Shown here in pieces: positions 50,701 to 59,949 of a DNA stretch of 64,000 nt. The first letter of the stretch is position 1. Each line of letters begins with the position of its first letter. This DNA is from Azoarcus sp. (GTDB lineage: Bacteria > Pseudomonadota > Gammaproteobacteria > Burkholderiales > Rhodocyclaceae), in NCBI GenBank assembly GCA_031258965.1, contig JAIRMC010000015.1, forward strand, positions 1-64,000, given 5' to 3'. The position numbers were made by a program, and so were the translations under genes. The notes beneath the pieces were generated by a model. That model made no database searches and had not been told where the DNA came from. It was given only the letters and a program-made list of their open reading frames with translations.

Positions 50701-50820
50701 AGAATTTCTCATCATTGCGAAGCGCGTAGCGCCGTGGTTTGCCGTCCGCGGAATTGCTGTCCGCAGGACTGGGTTGCCGCGGGGAGAAATCCCCTCGCAA
50801 TGACAGTATCAGAAATTTCC
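50701..50820. repeat. REP-like palindromic element, copy 2, with outer GAAATTT-type inverted repeat
   Basis: gaatttctcATCATTGCGA...TCGCAATGAcagtatcagaaatttc. Confidence 0.6.
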
Positions 50821-50836
50821 TGTTGGAACCATCGTC

Positions 50837-51877
50837 ATGAAAATAGAAAACCGTTTTATCGCCTCTTCCATGCCCCCTTATGTGATCGCGGAGCTTTCCG
50901 CCAATCACAATGGCTCACTGGAGCGCGCCTTGGAAACCATCGATGCCGCCAAGGAATGCGGCGCGGACGCCATCAAGCTGCAAACCTATACGGCGGACAC
51001 CATCACCATCGATTGCGACAAACCCGACTTCATGGTTCGCGGCGGTCCGTGGGATGGCTATAAACTCCATGATCTCTACAAATGGGCGGAGACTCCCTTT
51101 GAATGGCATCAAACCCTGTTCGAGCACGCGCGAAAGATCGGCATCACGGTATTTTCCACGCCTTTCGATGAAACCGCCGTAGACCTGCTGGAAGACCTGC
51201 ATGTACCCGCCTACAAGATTGCTTCCTTTGAAATCGTGGATTTGCCCCTGATTCGTTATATCGCCAGCACGAAAAAACCTATCATCATGTCAACGGGCAT
51301 GGCGAGCGAGGCGGAAATCGAGGAAGCCGTCACCGCCGCGCGGGAAGCGGGATGCCGGGATCTGGCGCTTCTGCATTGCATCAGCAGTTATCCCGCGCCA
51401 GCCGAGGCGGCCAATTTGCGGCAAATGGCGGAACTGGCGCGGCGTTTTGACGTCCTCCCCGGCTTGTCCGACCACACCCTGGGCACGACGGTTTCTATCG
51501 CGGCGGTTGCCTTGGGCGCTTGTATCATCGAAAAACATTTCACCTTGAACCGCGCGGACAAAGGCCCGGATTGCGCGTTTTCCATCGAGCCTTCCGAATT
51601 GCGGCAGTTGAGCGAGGCTGCCCGCGATGCCTGGCTGGCGCTGGGCAAGGCGGGATATGAACGCGCAAAGGTGGAGGAAAGCAGCAAAGTATTCCGGCGT
51701 TCCCTTTATTTTGTCCGCGATTTGCCTGCGGGCGCGGTCGTCACGGCCCAGGACATCCGGCGCATCCGTCCGGGCATGGGCTTGCCGCCGAAATATTTCG
51801 ATGATGTGCTGGGTAAGTGCCTGAACGTGGCGGTGCAAAGAGGAATGCCCGTCCGTTGGGATGTCTTCGATGCCTAA
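50837..51877 (+). CDS. pseI: Pseudaminic acid synthase (NeuB family)
   Basis: PYVIAELSANHNGSLERALETIDAAKECGADAIKLQTYTADTITID, STPFDETAVDLLEDL, LSDHTLGTTVSIAAVALGACIIEKHFTL; C-terminal SAF domain. Confidence 0.94.
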   Translation: MKIENRFIASSMPPYVIAELSANHNGSLERALETIDAAKECGADAIKLQTYTADTITIDCDKPDFMVRGGPWDGYKLHDLYKWAETPFEWHQTLFEHARKIGITVFSTPFDETAVDLLEDLHVPAYKIASFEIVDLPLIRYIASTKKPIIMSTGMASEAEIEEAVTAAREAGCRDLALLHCISSYPAPAEAANLRQMAELARRFDVLPGLSDHTLGTTVSIAAVALGACIIEKHFTLNRADKGPDCAFSIEPSELRQLSEAARDAWLALGKAGYERAKVEESSKVFRRSLYFVRDLPAGAVVTAQDIRRIRPGMGLPPKYFDDVLGKCLNVAVQRGMPVRWDVFDA

Positions 51878-52568
51878 AACCGTGCTGGTCGTCGCCGCCC
51901 ACGCCGACGATGAAGTCCTGGGGTGCGGCGGAACCATTGCTCGCCATGTGACGGAAGGCGACGCGGCGCATGTGGTTTTCCTGGCCGACGGCGTCGGTTC
52001 CCGTTCCGTTGGCGCGGCATCGGCCTCGCAAGCGTTGCGCGAGCGGAAAAACGCGGCGGCGGTGGCGCATCGCATTCTCGGCATTCAAAGCGCGCATCAT
52101 CTGGGCTTTCCTGACAACCGTCTGGACAGCCTTCCGCTTCTGGACATCGTGAAAGCCTTGGAATCCATACTGGAAAAACTGGCCCCGGATGTGATCTACA
52201 CCCATCACCACGGCGATCTGAACGTCGACCATCGCGTCGCGCACAAAGCGGTATTAACCGCCTGCCGCCCGCAGCCAGGGCAATGCGCGCGGGAAATCCA
52301 CGCCTTTGAAGTCGCGTCCAGCACGGAATGGAACAACCCCGTCATCGAGCCTTTCACGCCGCAACTCTATGTCGACATTACGCCCTGGCTGGATAAAAAA
52401 ATGGCGGCCTTGCGCGCCTATCAAGGGGAAATACGCGCGGCTCCCCATTCCCGCAGCCTGGAACATGTCGAGGCGCTGGCCGTCCATCGGGGCATGTGCG
52501 CTGGCGTCGCGGCGGCGGAAGCATTCATGACCATCAGGATGGTGCGACAGGCAAAAAAAGACAAATGA
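51861..52568 (+). CDS. PIG-L family deacetylase
   Basis: VLVVAAHADDEVLGCGGTIARH, HHLGFPDNRLD, DVIYTHHHGDLNVDHR. Confidence 0.9.
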   Translation: MSSMPKTVLVVAAHADDEVLGCGGTIARHVTEGDAAHVVFLADGVGSRSVGAASASQALRERKNAAAVAHRILGIQSAHHLGFPDNRLDSLPLLDIVKALESILEKLAPDVIYTHHHGDLNVDHRVAHKAVLTACRPQPGQCAREIHAFEVASSTEWNNPVIEPFTPQLYVDITPWLDKKMAALRAYQGEIRAAPHSRSLEHVEALAVHRGMCAGVAAAEAFMTIRMVRQAKKDK

Positions 52569-52627
52569 CAAAAATTTGTGGCTTCGCGATGGCGAGAAAG
52601 GGGGAGGCTCACGTGACGCCCCTCATC

Positions 52628-52715
52628 CGTCATTGCGAAACGCGAAGCGACGTGGCAATCCATGCCACCGCCTGGATTGCTGCGTTGCGCTCGCTCTTGA
52701 CGAGAGTTGGGTTCG
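52628..52715. repeat. REP-like palindromic element, copy 3
   Basis: CGTCATTGCGAAACGCGAAGCGACGTGGCAATCCATGccaccgccTGGATTGCTGCGTTGCGCTCGC. Confidence 0.65.
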
Positions 52716-52814
52716 CGGGACTATCGCCCACAGGACCGTGAGAACATTCAAGTTGAACTTGAAAAAACACCAATATTTCTTTATCGTCTTGTTTTCAAAT
52801 GAAACAATCGAAGC

Positions 52815-54083
52815 GTGGACATGCTGAACCGCCACATTACTCCACAACTCATTCACCTTGCCAAGCAATTTCCCGTGGTCACGATCCTGGGGCCGCGCCA
52901 GTCGGGCAAAACAACGCTGGCGCGGGCCGCGTTTCCACGGCACGAATATCTGAATCTGGAATCGCCTCCCCTGCGGCTAGCGGCGCAACAGGACGCGCTT
53001 GGTTTTTTCAAGGCGCATCCCAGCCCGCTGATTCTGGACGAAATCCAGCGCGTTCCGGAATTGCTGAGTCACATCCAGGTCATGGTGGATGAACAACGGC
53101 AAAAGGGCCGGTTCATCCTGACAGGTTCACATCAGCCGCATCTGGCGGCAGAGATCAGCCAATCGCTGGCGGGCCGCGTGGGCTTGTTGCGTCTCCTGCC
53201 GCTTTCCATTGCCGAACTCGCCGAGGCCGGGCTGAACCTGGAGCGCGACGATTATCTGTACCAGGGCTTCATGCCGGGGGTGCATGCTGAAGGAATCGAA
53301 CCGGACGTTTTTTACCGGAATTATTACCAAACCTATGTCGAGCGCGACGTGCGGCAGTTGATCAACATCACCCATCAGCACGCTTTCGAAATTTTCGTCC
53401 GCTTGCTGGCCGGGAGGGTTGGACAGATCGTCAACCTGAATTCGCTGGCGAATGACGTGGGTGTTTCGAGCACGACATTGGGAACATGGCTCTCCGTGTT
53501 GGAAGCAAGTTTCATCGTGTTTCGGCTACCGCGCTATTTCGAGAATTTCGGCAAACGGCAGATCAAGGCGCCGAAAATCTATTTCAGCGAGGTGGGGCTA
53601 GCTGCCTGGCTGCTGGGGATCGAGACGCCTGCGCAGGCGGCGCGCGATCCGCTTTTCGGTGGGCTGTTCGAGAACATGGTGGTGGTGGAAGCCATGAAGG
53701 CAAGGCTCAACGCGGGCCGGGAAGCGGAATTGTATTTTTTCCGCGACCAGCGGGGACTGGAGATCGATCTGATCGCGCGCCGGGGGCGGCGTCTGCTGCC
53801 CATCGAAATCAAGGGCGGCATGACCTACGATCCCTGGTTCGCCAGGAACCTGAAAGCGTTCCTCAAGCTGACCAACGCGGGCGAATCGCCCACCGTGATT
53901 TACGCGGGAGAGCAAGCGGCATTCGCGGAAGGCGTCGAATACGCCAATTTCCGGGACACCGCCCGTATCATCGCCGCGTTGGATGGGGCGGAAATCACGT
54001 CCTCCACGCAAGCGGTGCGGCGCGGCGGCGGAAGCGTCCATGACGATCAGGAAGGCGCGACGAGCGGAAAACAGGAAAGATAG
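52815..54083 (+). CDS. DUF4143-type AAA ATPase
   Basis: VVTILGPRQSGKTTLARAAFP, ILDEIQRVPELLSHIQVMVDE, RFILTGSHQPHLAAEISQSLAGRVGLLRLLPLS, DYLYQGFMPG. Confidence 0.9.
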   Translation: MDMLNRHITPQLIHLAKQFPVVTILGPRQSGKTTLARAAFPRHEYLNLESPPLRLAAQQDALGFFKAHPSPLILDEIQRVPELLSHIQVMVDEQRQKGRFILTGSHQPHLAAEISQSLAGRVGLLRLLPLSIAELAEAGLNLERDDYLYQGFMPGVHAEGIEPDVFYRNYYQTYVERDVRQLINITHQHAFEIFVRLLAGRVGQIVNLNSLANDVGVSSTTLGTWLSVLEASFIVFRLPRYFENFGKRQIKAPKIYFSEVGLAAWLLGIETPAQAARDPLFGGLFENMVVVEAMKARLNAGREAELYFFRDQRGLEIDLIARRGRRLLPIEIKGGMTYDPWFARNLKAFLKLTNAGESPTVIYAGEQAAFAEGVEYANFRDTARIIAALDGAEITSSTQAVRRGGGSVHDDQEGATSGKQER

Positions 54084-54085
54084 CG

Positions 54086-54614
54086 ATGCGGTTCGATACA
54101 TCCTGGACGGAAAATGAAGCGCGTGAGTTGCGTGAACTACTCTCTGAAATGCGAAAAGCGTATGAAAAAGGCGAAAACGCGATGGAGCTCGCTCGCTAGA
54201 ACTCAATGGCGGGCACGAGGAAGCGGCCCTGCGGGAACTGCTGCGCGTGACGCGCCGCGCGCTTGTCCTGGTCGAGCCAATTTACGAGCTGGCGGACAGC
54301 GAGGCCCGCGAGTGCATGACGAGACATGGCTATGTGCGCAATCTCTGCGGCGTCGTGGCGTCCCTTGGCCATGACGTGAAGGGGTGCCGCCTGCTGGATT
54401 ACGCGGAAAATCCATTGAACCTCAGTGGTGTAATGCGAATCGAGAAATCCCCCCCCCCGAGAACTTGCCGCTCCGCGTATTGCCTGGCGCTGCCCGCTCA
54501 CGCGCACGCCTTTGTCGCCTGCGGGATTTTCCGATTAGCCGCGCCACAGCGGAGCGTATCCTGGCGGCGATTGAATCGACATTATCGTGTATTTGTTTAA
54601 AACAAGGGAATTGA
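54086..54614 (+). pseudogene. Degenerate SAM methyltransferase relic: apparent internal deletion, frame breaks and a C10 tract (54449-54458)
   Basis: MRFDTSWTENEARELRELLSEMRKAYEKGENAMELAR* then, in another frame, LELNGGHEEAALRELLRVTRRALVLVEPIYELADSEARECMTRHGYVRNL...; SAM-binding core not found between them. Confidence 0.6.
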
Positions 54615-54616
54615 AG

Positions 54617-55347
54617 ATGAAAGTGAATCCTATCCGGCGATATGGAGGCAAGGATTCCGATGCCTATCGGTATTTTGCCAATGACTTCCTGCCAATACGC
54701 AAGCGCCATTGGCCGTCCATCTGGCTTCAGGCCGCGCCGATCATCATGACGCCGGATATTCTTAGTGTGCTGGAATTTGGAGGCGGGCGGGATGTCACGC
54801 GCAGCCTGGCCAGACACTTTGGCATCGAATACAAATCGATTGACATTTCCGATCGTTTCTTTCCCGATGTGCAAAGCTCCATTGCTGATTACCCGTTTGA
54901 CGGGAAAACCTATGATCTGGTTTGTTCGTTTGAGTGTCTGGAACATAATCCGTGGAACGAGACTGTGGAGCTTCTTGCACACATGATCCGCTTTACGCAC
55001 AGATATCTTTATCTCTCGGTTCCCTATAGCGGAGGATGGTTTTCCTTTTCTTTTTCCCTGCGCCTTCCCAAGATCCATGTTTCTATCTCGTCGCGGATCG
55101 TTTGGGGGGCGGACATATCGATGTCGAATCCCTGAAGAAACGGCCATTGGAACGTAAACATTCCGCGCATTGGTGGGAACTGGGACGTCGTTTTGGGCTG
55201 TCGCGCCGGCAGTTTGTTGAAATCATCGAGAAAATGGGTTTTAAGCTTTTGAGTTCCCAGCACAATCCCTTGTTTCCGATGCATTTGTTTTTGTTGTTCG
55301 AGCTGGAAAAACCGCGAGGGAGGAATAATCATGAAAGCCTCGGTTGA
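54617..55347 (+). pseudogene. SAM methyltransferase split by a frameshift at or near a G6 tract (55104-55109)
   Basis: ILSVLEFGGGRDVTRSLARHFGIEYKSIDISD...LVCSFECLEHNPWNETV...; frame stops at 55135; C-terminal HSAHWWELGRRFGLSRRQFVEIIEKMGFKLL continues in another frame. Confidence 0.7.
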
Positions 55348-55470
55348 ATCCACCGTCAAAGGTGAGAAAAGCGGAGAAATCCATGGGTCACATGAATTAT
55401 CACGGGTTTCGCTCCTCGTAATGAGGGTCCATCAGGGATTCATCATCGTCTGGTTGTCTTGTAAGGGAGC

Positions 55471-57069
55471 GTGGATGTGAATCATTTCCAGAATGGAATA
55501 TCGTTGCCAATGACATTGTCCGCGGCCTTGCGGGACAAGGAATGGCTCGCGCGTCCTTATTGGCCGACATACCGTGAAAAAGCAAAGGCATGCCAGAAGG
55601 GCTTGCCGGGTCTTTTTCTTCGTGTTTCGCGTGAGGCAAATCCGGAATTCCGCGATATTGTCGATCTGATTTCTCCGCACATCTGCCAGTGGTTGTCCGC
55701 AGTGATGGAGGCCGCTTTTCTTTGCCGGGAAATGGGCAGGAATGACGCATTGCTGGCGCATGATCTCGTCGCGGCGCTGATGGACAGGGAACGCCGAGGC
55801 CATCTCCTCTCGCGCCTGGCGCCCAAGAGGCTGGAACCCATGGGACGGCTGGAGGCCGGATTCCGCCATGTAGCGCGCACCCTGTCCTGGTCGCGGCCGG
55901 GCACATTCCGACGCAATCTGTTTTCTCCCAGAACGCTTGCAATCGCGCACAATTCGTTGCTTGTCGAAACCGCGCGCGGCGTTACGGACGGGATTGGCTT
56001 TTTTCACGGAAGCCATCTTCTGGACATCGCGTTGAAGAATTACGGGAAAAGCCTGGCAGGCAAAACAGAAAGCGTGCTGGAATTCATGCTTCCTTATCTG
56101 TCCTGGGAAGAATCTTTTCCCGAGTGGATCATTTCGGCCTGCCGGGATCTGATGGCGGAGATTATCCGTTGTTTCGCGGAGAGGGCGGAGCGCGATCTTG
56201 CCGCCCTTTCTGGAGTGCCGCTTCCCGGCAGAATATGGACAGGCACCTTTACTCCGTGGGTGTCGCGCGCCATCGGTCTGAGCGTGCTGGCGCGCCAGGG
56301 CGAAGTCCATGCCTTCGATCATGGCGGCGGCGTTGGAAACAATGCAAGTGGCCCCAGTCACTTTCTTCATCTGGAAATTTGCAGATATTCTGTTTTCGTG
56401 GCGACATCCGCGCTGGCGGCAGATATGTACCGGAAAAGGCTTCTGGATGATGGCGTCGGGAAAGAGCAGGTTCTGGCGGGGCCTGGCGACCCCTCTTTCC
56501 GGGCAGTGCCACGTCGCGCCATTGTCAGGCAGAAAAAGAAACAAGTGGTTTATGCGCCCACGGTGTTTTATGGTTTCCGCCAGTATTCCCTGTATCTTCT
56601 TCCCGATCCGGTATACATGCATTGGCAGCGCCAGGTTCTGGAATCGCTTGCGCGAATGCCGGTCACGCCCTTGTTCAAGCCGCATCCGGAGGGACTGTTG
56701 CGCGGGCAGGTCAATCCGCTTTCCGGAATCGTGCCTACCAGCACGGCGCTCTTTGAAAATCATTTACAGGATGGGGACGTTTTTGTTTTTGATTATGTGC
56801 ATTCCACGACCTTCTGGAAAGCACTGTGCGGCGATGGCGCGGTGGTGCTGTTCGACCTGGGAACGAGCCATGTTATTCCAGAGATGCGCGCCTTGATCGA
56901 GAAGCGGGCGCGTGTCATCAATGTGGAATTCGAGGCGGGAATTCCCGTCTGGGACGCCAATCTGTTTTCCGATGCCATATTGACCGCGTCGCCGGAAGAT
57001 CCAACCCCGTTCAGGGTTTTGTGCGGCGGGGAAGAGGGCAATGCGCAATGGCCCTGGCCAAATGCCTGA
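55471..57069 (+). CDS. Large protein of unknown function, possibly a GT-B-like surface polysaccharide enzyme
   Basis: 532 aa ORF within the glycan operon; TPLFKPHPEGL...DVFVFDYVHSTTFWKALCGDGAVVLFD resembles GT-B C-termini. Confidence 0.55.
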   Translation: MDVNHFQNGISLPMTLSAALRDKEWLARPYWPTYREKAKACQKGLPGLFLRVSREANPEFRDIVDLISPHICQWLSAVMEAAFLCREMGRNDALLAHDLVAALMDRERRGHLLSRLAPKRLEPMGRLEAGFRHVARTLSWSRPGTFRRNLFSPRTLAIAHNSLLVETARGVTDGIGFFHGSHLLDIALKNYGKSLAGKTESVLEFMLPYLSWEESFPEWIISACRDLMAEIIRCFAERAERDLAALSGVPLPGRIWTGTFTPWVSRAIGLSVLARQGEVHAFDHGGGVGNNASGPSHFLHLEICRYSVFVATSALAADMYRKRLLDDGVGKEQVLAGPGDPSFRAVPRRAIVRQKKKQVVYAPTVFYGFRQYSLYLLPDPVYMHWQRQVLESLARMPVTPLFKPHPEGLLRGQVNPLSGIVPTSTALFENHLQDGDVFVFDYVHSTTFWKALCGDGAVVLFDLGTSHVIPEMRALIEKRARVINVEFEAGIPVWDANLFSDAILTASPEDPTPFRVLCGGEEGNAQWPWPNA

Positions 57070-57116
57070 ATGAAGCGGGAATTTGATGGTTTGTTTTACG
57101 GATCTTTGACGAAGGG

Positions 57117-58793
57117 ATGAGAATGCAGGGCGATTTTGTCCAGGTTTTCTTGGGGGAGTCATTTGGCTGGTCGCGCCACGAGTTCATGGGAATGCGGATT
57201 TTCTGCAAGGGGTACTTGCATGGTTTCGCGCGGCACAGGGACGCGCTCCCGCGAATTGCCCGAGTCGCCACATCCGTGAGCGAAGGGGACGGGAAGGCCA
57301 TGTCCTGCCTGGATGGGCATTTCTCGTTTATTGTCGTGGCAAGGGATTTTGCCGTGCTCGCCGTCGACCGAACCCGCAGCATTCCCGTTTTGCTGGCGGA
57401 AAGAGATGGAACCTACGTCATCGCCGACCATGCCGCTCCCCTGTTGAAAGCATTGGACATGGGAACGGGAGATATCGACGGCGAAGCGGCAAGGGATTTC
57501 GCAATGGCGGGCTATGTAGTTGGCAATGGGACGCTATACCGGAATATCCGTTCCATGCAGCCGGGGGAAATCGCGCTCATCCGAAGGAACGGAAAATTGG
57601 AAATCTTCCGCCATGCCTCCTACCATCCGTGGCTTGCGAAAACGGTCATCGGGGATGAAGGCGCCTGGAGGAAAAAACTGGCAGAAATCACGCTGGGCAT
57701 CATCGAAAAAATGATGATCAGTGTTTCCGGACGGCAAATCCTGTTGCCGCTGAGCGCGGGACTGGATTCCCGCCTGATCGTCTCTGCCCTGAAGCACCTC
57801 GGCGCTCGGGATGTCGTGTGTTTCTCCTATGGCCGCGCGGGCAATCATGAAGCGGACACCGCGCGCCAGGTCGCGGAGAAGATTGGGTTTCAATGGCATT
57901 TCATTCCCTGTACGCCCGGGCTGGTTCGCCAAAAACGCGCGGAGGAAGATTTTTCCCGTTTTCTTTCCCTATCGGACAATCTGGTTTCTACACCGGTGGA
58001 ACAGGATGTCAGTGTGGTTATGTCCCTGCGCGACCAGCCCTGGGCGGACAAGAATGCCGTCATTGTCAACGGACAGAGCGGAGATTACATTTCCGGCGCG
58101 CACATTCCGCCGATGCTCGCCGCTTCGCTTCCCATGGATCGCGAGGCGCGGGAAGCGGTGATTTTCTCCGCCATTCACACGAAACATCTCGGTCTCTGGC
58201 CGGGACTGAAAACGTCCGAAAACCTTTCCCGCGTCAAGGCGCGGCTATGGGCGGAACTGGAAGAAGAAGGCGCGCCGCTCGATGTTCCTGAACTCGCCTT
58301 TTCGATATATGAATTTTCGGAGTTCCGAAACCGGCAATGCAAATATGTGCTGGGAAACCAGCGCGGCTATGAAGTTTTTGGCCGGGATTGGCGCTTGCCG
58401 CTTTGGGACGGGGACTATCTGGATTTTTGGCAGGAAGCGCCCTTACCGCTGAAATTCGGACAGCGTCTATATCGTGAAATGCTGGTGGAAGCAAATTGGG
58501 GCGGGGTCTGGAATACCCTCGTTCCCGCGCCGTGCTGGATAACCCCCGCCTGGATACGGCCCTTGCGTTATTGCGCCATGGCGGCCTGCGCGCCCTTTGG
58601 AAAGAACGCGTGGCATCGTCTGGAAACACGGCTGTTCAATCCCTTGACGGATATCGTATGCACTTATGCGGCGGTTCCCTATTGGAAGGTAGTGACGGGT
58701 CCCGCGCACAGGAACGCGATTTCCTGGTTGACCGCGCAACACCTGGAACGGCATGGGCTTCCCTGGAATGGCGGACGTGATGGACGCGCTTAA
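57117..58793 (+). CDS. Asparagine synthase-like protein
   Basis: LPLSAGLDSRLIVSALKHLGARDVVCFSYGRAGNHEADTARQVAEKIGF (PP-loop); N-terminal glutaminase-like region. Confidence 0.75.
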   Translation: MRMQGDFVQVFLGESFGWSRHEFMGMRIFCKGYLHGFARHRDALPRIARVATSVSEGDGKAMSCLDGHFSFIVVARDFAVLAVDRTRSIPVLLAERDGTYVIADHAAPLLKALDMGTGDIDGEAARDFAMAGYVVGNGTLYRNIRSMQPGEIALIRRNGKLEIFRHASYHPWLAKTVIGDEGAWRKKLAEITLGIIEKMMISVSGRQILLPLSAGLDSRLIVSALKHLGARDVVCFSYGRAGNHEADTARQVAEKIGFQWHFIPCTPGLVRQKRAEEDFSRFLSLSDNLVSTPVEQDVSVVMSLRDQPWADKNAVIVNGQSGDYISGAHIPPMLAASLPMDREAREAVIFSAIHTKHLGLWPGLKTSENLSRVKARLWAELEEEGAPLDVPELAFSIYEFSEFRNRQCKYVLGNQRGYEVFGRDWRLPLWDGDYLDFWQEAPLPLKFGQRLYREMLVEANWGGVWNTLVPAPCWITPAWIRPLRYCAMAACAPFGKNAWHRLETRLFNPLTDIVCTYAAVPYWKVVTGPAHRNAISWLTAQHLERHGLPWNGGRDGRA

Positions 58794-59949
58794 GGTCATT
58801 TATCCGTTTGTCGGGGATTCCGTGGGGGGAAGTCATATTTCCACGCTTACGCTGATCCGGACGCTGGATCGGCGCTTTTTCACGCCCGTGATCGTCCTGC
58901 ACCAGGAGGGCGCGCTTGCGGAGTTTCTTCAGGAAAACGGCGTGAAATATGAAATATTGCCTCTTCCCGCCTATGCGGGCGCGACGCCCCGCCTTTCCGA
59001 TATTCTCCGAAGCGCGGCGCGCGCGGCCGCGACGCTTCGCCGCTTTTGCCACGAACGGGACGCGAGCCTCATCCACGGAAACGATCTCAGGATCAATCTC
59101 ACCTGGGGATTGTCCGTGTGGGGAACCCAATACCGGTTCATATGGCACCAGCGCAGCATCCCCAACTCCCGTTCATGGCTTTGGAAGCTGGTTCCGAAGC
59201 TGGCGGATCATGTGATCTTCATTTCATCGGCAACGCGAGAAAGGATGTTGGGCAAGAAAGAAAGCCCCCGGCACTCCATCATCATGAACCCCGTCTCGGT
59301 AAACCCGTTGTCGCCGCAACAGAAGAAACATGCGCGTGAATGCCTGCGCGAATCCCTGGGGCTGGAACAGGATGCATGGGTATTTGCTTTCGTCGCGCGT
59401 CTTGTTTCCCTAAAAAAACCGGAAACATTCATTCGTGTCCTGGCAAGAATCCAGCGGGAATCACAGCATCCGGTTTGCGGGATCTTGGCGGGGCATGATC
59501 AAGATGGCTTGCGGCAGGAACTGGAAAATCTGGCCTTTCGTCTTGGCATCGGGGAATCCGTCCGCTTCCTGGGTTTTCGATCCCCGATCGATTCCTGTAT
59601 CGCGGGCAGCGATCTCCTGATCGCGCCAAGTTACTGGGATGCATTTGGACGCACGCTGGTGGAAGCCATGCTGTTGGAAACGCCCGTCCTGGCAAGCAAT
59701 GCCGGAGGACACAGGGAAATCATCAAGGAAGGCAAGAATGGCTTGTTCGCGGAAGTGGACGATGTGGAAGAATTTTGTGTGAAAGCCATACGGATCATGA
59801 TGGATAAATACACGCGGGAGAACCTTGCGAAAACGGCGCTTCTGGACGCGCAACAGCGTTTTTCCGCTCATTCTCACGCGGAGGCGGTTTCCGCCATTTA
59901 TCGCAAGGTGACAGGCAAAAAAGAAAGGCGGGAAGCATGGCGAGAATAG
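58753..59949 (+). CDS. GT4-family glycosyltransferase
   Basis: VFAFVARLVSLKKPETFIRVLARI, VRFLGFRSPI, DAFGRTLVEAMLLETPVLASNAGGHREII. Confidence 0.9.
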   Translation: MGFPGMADVMDALKVIYPFVGDSVGGSHISTLTLIRTLDRRFFTPVIVLHQEGALAEFLQENGVKYEILPLPAYAGATPRLSDILRSAARAAATLRRFCHERDASLIHGNDLRINLTWGLSVWGTQYRFIWHQRSIPNSRSWLWKLVPKLADHVIFISSATRERMLGKKESPRHSIIMNPVSVNPLSPQQKKHARECLRESLGLEQDAWVFAFVARLVSLKKPETFIRVLARIQRESQHPVCGILAGHDQDGLRQELENLAFRLGIGESVRFLGFRSPIDSCIAGSDLLIAPSYWDAFGRTLVEAMLLETPVLASNAGGHREIIKEGKNGLFAEVDDVEEFCVKAIRIMMDKYTRENLAKTALLDAQQRFSAHSHAEAVSAIYRKVTGKKERREAWRE

